Shown: piece by piece, positions 4,784 to 6,387 of the stretch
How positions within the stretch are numbered: position 1 is the stretch's first letter
How the letters are laid out: each line of letters starts with the position of its first letter
NCBI GenBank assembly: GCA_017430675.1
Contig: JAFRMM010000065.1
Location: 1 to 6,387, forward strand
DNA length: 6,387 nt
Origin: Prevotella sp.
Lineage (GTDB): Bacteria > Bacteroidota > Bacteroidia > Bacteroidales > Bacteroidaceae
Direction: 5' to 3'
Position numbers and translations under genes: made by a program
Notes under the pieces: generated by a model
Told to the model about the DNA's origin: nothing
What the model saw: the letters and a program-made list of their open reading frames with translations, nothing else
Database searches by the model: none

Positions 4784-4946
4784 CCTTGCAGTAGAAGGCC
4801 ATGATATCGTCGAGCATCCTTTTGGCCTCGACGGCGGGACTGTCAGGGTCGAGCGCTATCGCCTGGATATAGGCGTTGATGGCCTCATGCCACTGACCCC
4901 GCTTGCGGGCCTCGTTGCCCTGCTGATACCACTCTTCGGCCGACAT
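4767..4946 (-). CDS. Small tetratricopeptide-repeat protein
   Basis: A 59-residue protein that contains one clear TPR unit: EEWYQQGNEARKRGQWHEAINAYIQAIALDPDSP (residues about 4-37), with the expected W/Y, G, A, Y, A and P positions of the helix-turn-helix repeat, followed by a helical tail and a conserved-looking end FYCKDMYNP. TPR units mediate protein contacts; a single unit probably acts as part of a dimer or with a partner, which I cannot name. A GTG four codons upstream (4958) is in frame, but the ATG at 4946 lies outside the heptamer repeat and is preferred. It follows folD by 33 bases, filled by that repeat, and its stop codon lies in the terminator stem. It appears to be a complete small gene of a kind common in Bacteroidales, not a fragment. 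Confidence 0.8.
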   Translation of the reverse strand: MSAEEWYQQGNEARKRGQWHEAINAYIQAIALDPDSPAVEAKRMLDDIMAFYCKDMYNP

Positions 4947-4951
4947 CGCTC

Positions 4952-4979
4952 TAACCACTTACCACTAACCTCTAACCTC
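4952..4979. repeat. Heptamer tandem repeat between folD and the TPR gene
   Basis: Four contiguous 7-base units: TAACCAC, TTACCAC, TAACCTC, TAACCTC, the last abutting the folD stop codon. On the transcribed minus strand the consensus is GAGGTTA or GTGGTAA, purine-rich, and it fills nearly the whole 33-base gap. A related array stands at the ffh-folD junction. Confidence 0.85.
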
Positions 4980-5858
4980 TTATTTATAGTATTCCTTCTT
5001 GCCAGCGGCGAGGGTGTTCTTCATCAGCGAACAGATGGTCATCGGCCCTACGCCTCCAGGAACAGGGGTGATATAGGAACACTTCGGAGCCACCTCGTCG
5101 AACTTCACGTCGCCATTCAGACGGAATCCGCTCTTCTTCGTGGCATCAGGCACACGGGTGGTACCCACATCGACGATGACGGCACCCTCCTTCACCATGT
5201 CGGCAGTCACGAAGTCGGGCTGGCCGATGGCGGCGATGATGATATCCGCCTGACGGCACTCTTCCTTGAGGGTCTTAGAACGCGAGTGGCAGACGGTCAC
5301 CGTGGCGTCGCCATACTGCTTCTGCATCATCAGTTGGGCCATGGGCTTGCCCACGATATTGCTTCGTCCGAGGATGACGCACTTCTTGCCACTGGTCTCA
5401 ATATTGTAGCGCTTCAACAGGGTGATGATACCCAGAGGTGTGGCTGAGATAAAGCAGGGCAGACCGATCGCCATACGTCCCACGTTGATGGGATGGAACC
5501 CATCCACGTCCTTGCGGTAGTCGATGGCCTCGATGATCTTCTGCTCGTCGATATGCTTGGGCAAGGGCAACTGCACGATGAAGCCATCTACATCGTCGTC
5601 CTTGTTGAGTTGATCGACACACGCCAGCAGTTCTGCCTCCGTGATGTCCGCCTCAAAGCGGATGAGCGTGCTCTTGAAACCGCAGGCCTCACAGGCCAGC
5701 ACCTTGTTCTTCACATACGTCTCCGAACCACCGTCGTGGCCTACCAGTACGGCAGCCAGATGGGGCTGTTTGCCACCCTTGGCCACAATCTCCTTAACCT
5801 CCTCGGCAATCTCAGCCTTGATGGCTGTCGCCGTTGCTTTTCCGTCTATCAGTTGCAT
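4980..5858 (-). CDS. folD: Bifunctional methylenetetrahydrofolate dehydrogenase / methenyltetrahydrofolate cyclohydrolase
   Basis: A 292-residue cytoplasmic enzyme of one-carbon metabolism. It oxidises 5,10-methylene-THF to 5,10-methenyl-THF with NADP+ and hydrolyses that to 10-formyl-THF, supplying purine synthesis and initiator tRNA formylation. The active site is complete: Y48 and K52 in SETYVKNK (YxxxK), Q96 in [10 protein letters not shown] (91-100) and D119 in [13 protein letters not shown] (117-129). The Rossmann nucleotide site shows [17 protein letters not shown] (161-177), followed by CHSRS (190-194), [14 protein letters not shown] (204-217) and VDVGTTR (229-235). The C-terminal signature [17 protein letters not shown] lies at 263-279. 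Length is normal for the family. It lies 39 bases after ffh and 33 bases before the TPR gene, both gaps filled with heptamer repeats, suggesting a single operon. Confidence 0.97.
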   Translation of the reverse strand: MQLIDGKATATAIKAEIAEEVKEIVAKGGKQPHLAAVLVGHDGGSETYVKNKVLACEACGFKSTLIRFEADITEAELLACVDQLNKDDDVDGFIVQLPLPKHIDEQKIIEAIDYRKDVDGFHPINVGRMAIGLPCFISATPLGIITLLKRYNIETSGKKCVILGRSNIVGKPMAQLMMQKQYGDATVTVCHSRSKTLKEECRQADIIIAAIGQPDFVTADMVKEGAVIVDVGTTRVPDATKKSGFRLNGDVKFDEVAPKCSYITPVPGGVGPMTICSLMKNTLAAGKKEYYK

Positions 5859-5863
5859 ATCTC

Positions 5864-5898
5864 AAACTTCTTACCTCTAACCTCTAACTTCTTACCTC
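5864..5898. repeat. Heptamer tandem repeat between ffh and folD
   Basis: A degenerate unit AAACTTC (5864-5870) is followed by four contiguous units TTACCTC, TAACCTC, TAACTTC, TTACCTC (5871-5898). The last base overlaps the ffh stop codon (TAG at 5898-5900). Unit length and consensus match the array after folD, so the two share an origin or function. Confidence 0.85.
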
Positions 5899-6387
5899 TA
5901 AAACTTTGGCATTCCACCTTTCATGGCCTTCATGGCATTGGCCATCTGTGCCATCTTCGACGAGTTCATGCCCGTCACCATCTTCATCATCTTACGCGTC
6001 TGGTCGAACTGCTTCATCAGACGGTTCACCTCCTCCAGTTTCGTACCTGAGCCCTTGGCGATACGCAGTTTACGGCTCTGGTTGATAATATCGGGATTGG
6101 CCCGCTCCTTGGGTGTCATCGAGTTGATGATGGCCTCAATGCCCTTGAAAGCATCGTCATCGATGTCGAGGTCCTTGATCTGCTTGCCCACACCAGGGAT
6201 CATCGCAGCCAGGTCCTTCACATTACCCATCTTCTTGATCTGCTGGATCTGACCCATGAAGTCGTCGAAGTCGAACTTGTTCTTGCGGATCTTCTTCTCC
6301 AGGCGCTTGGCCTCTTCCTCATCGAACTGCTGCTGGGCACGCTCCACAAGAGAGACGACATCGCCCATACCGAGAATACGGTCGGCC
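5898..6387 (-). CDS. ffh: Signal recognition particle protein Ffh, C-terminal part (5' end outside window)
   Basis: The last 162 codons of the SRP GTPase, which with 4.5S RNA recognises signal sequences on nascent chains and delivers them to FtsY at the membrane. The frame enters the window as ADRILGMGDVVSLVERAQ, the end of the GTPase domain and the linker, so the ATG at 6368 is internal and not a start. The methionine-rich M domain follows, with the finger-loop region around KKMGNVKDLAAMIPGVGKQ and the RNA-binding helices: SMTPKER at 6102-6122 and SRKLRIAKGSGT at 6042-6077. The tail MAQMANAMKAMKGGMPKF supplies the flexible methionines. The end is typical and no damage is seen. Confidence 0.96.
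   Translation of the reverse strand, partial: ADRILGMGDVVSLVERAQQQFDEEEAKRLEKKIRKNKFDFDDFMGQIQQIKKMGNVKDLAAMIPGVGKQIKDLDIDDDAFKGIEAIINSMTPKERANPDIINQSRKLRIAKGSGTKLEEVNRLMKQFDQTRKMMKMVTGMNSSKMAQMANAMKAMKGGMPKF

Noticed and set aside
1..6387. CRISPR array, tRNA or rRNA
   Set aside because: No spaced direct repeats of 24-40 bases, no cloverleaf with a TTC-type arm, and no rRNA-like stretch was seen on either strand.

Overview
The window looks like a chromosomal segment of a Bacteroidales bacterium, most likely Prevotella or a close relative. Every supported gene is on the minus strand. The visible promoters carry the Bacteroidetes -7 box TAnnTTTG rather than a sigma-70 -10 box, starts lack obvious Shine-Dalgarno sequences, and the proteins (VorB with a small ferredoxin, a divergent HU-like protein, FolD, a 59-residue TPR protein, Ffh) read as typical of that order. 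This is pattern recognition; no search was run.

Layout by increasing coordinate (transcription runs right to left). 1-868: promoter and first two genes of a 2-oxoacid:ferredoxin oxidoreductase operon, a two-cluster ferredoxin followed by VorB, which runs off the window. 869-1252: mostly non-coding, with a possible 24-codon ORF on the minus strand and a promoter-like box on the plus strand. 1253-3627: an AT-richer two-gene cassette, an EcoRI-family adenine-N6 DNA methyltransferase overlapping by 4 bases a DUF262-HNH nuclease. 3628-4006: a long leader for that cassette with a clear promoter, an operator-like inverted repeat above it, a set of nested inverted repeats that can fold into a branched RNA, and an 11-bp inverted repeat 3 bases from the methyltransferase start. 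4007-4168: intergenic, one weak promoter-like box. 4169-4677: HU-like gene with a promoter region holding three evenly spaced palindromes. 4738-6387: ffh (3' part), folD and a small TPR gene, probably one operon ending in a strong hairpin. Heptamer tandem repeats fill both junctions of this operon.

Functionally, the vor genes serve anaerobic oxidation of branched-chain 2-oxoacids with ferredoxin as acceptor; ffh and folD are housekeeping (membrane targeting of proteins, one-carbon metabolism). The cassette between them is the accessory part. It pairs a modification methylase with a nuclease whose N-terminal domain belongs to the DUF262 family (GmrS, SspE, BrxU), whose characterised members mostly sense modified DNA. 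The pairing, its coupled translation and its structured leader make it the best candidate here for an incompletely described defence system.
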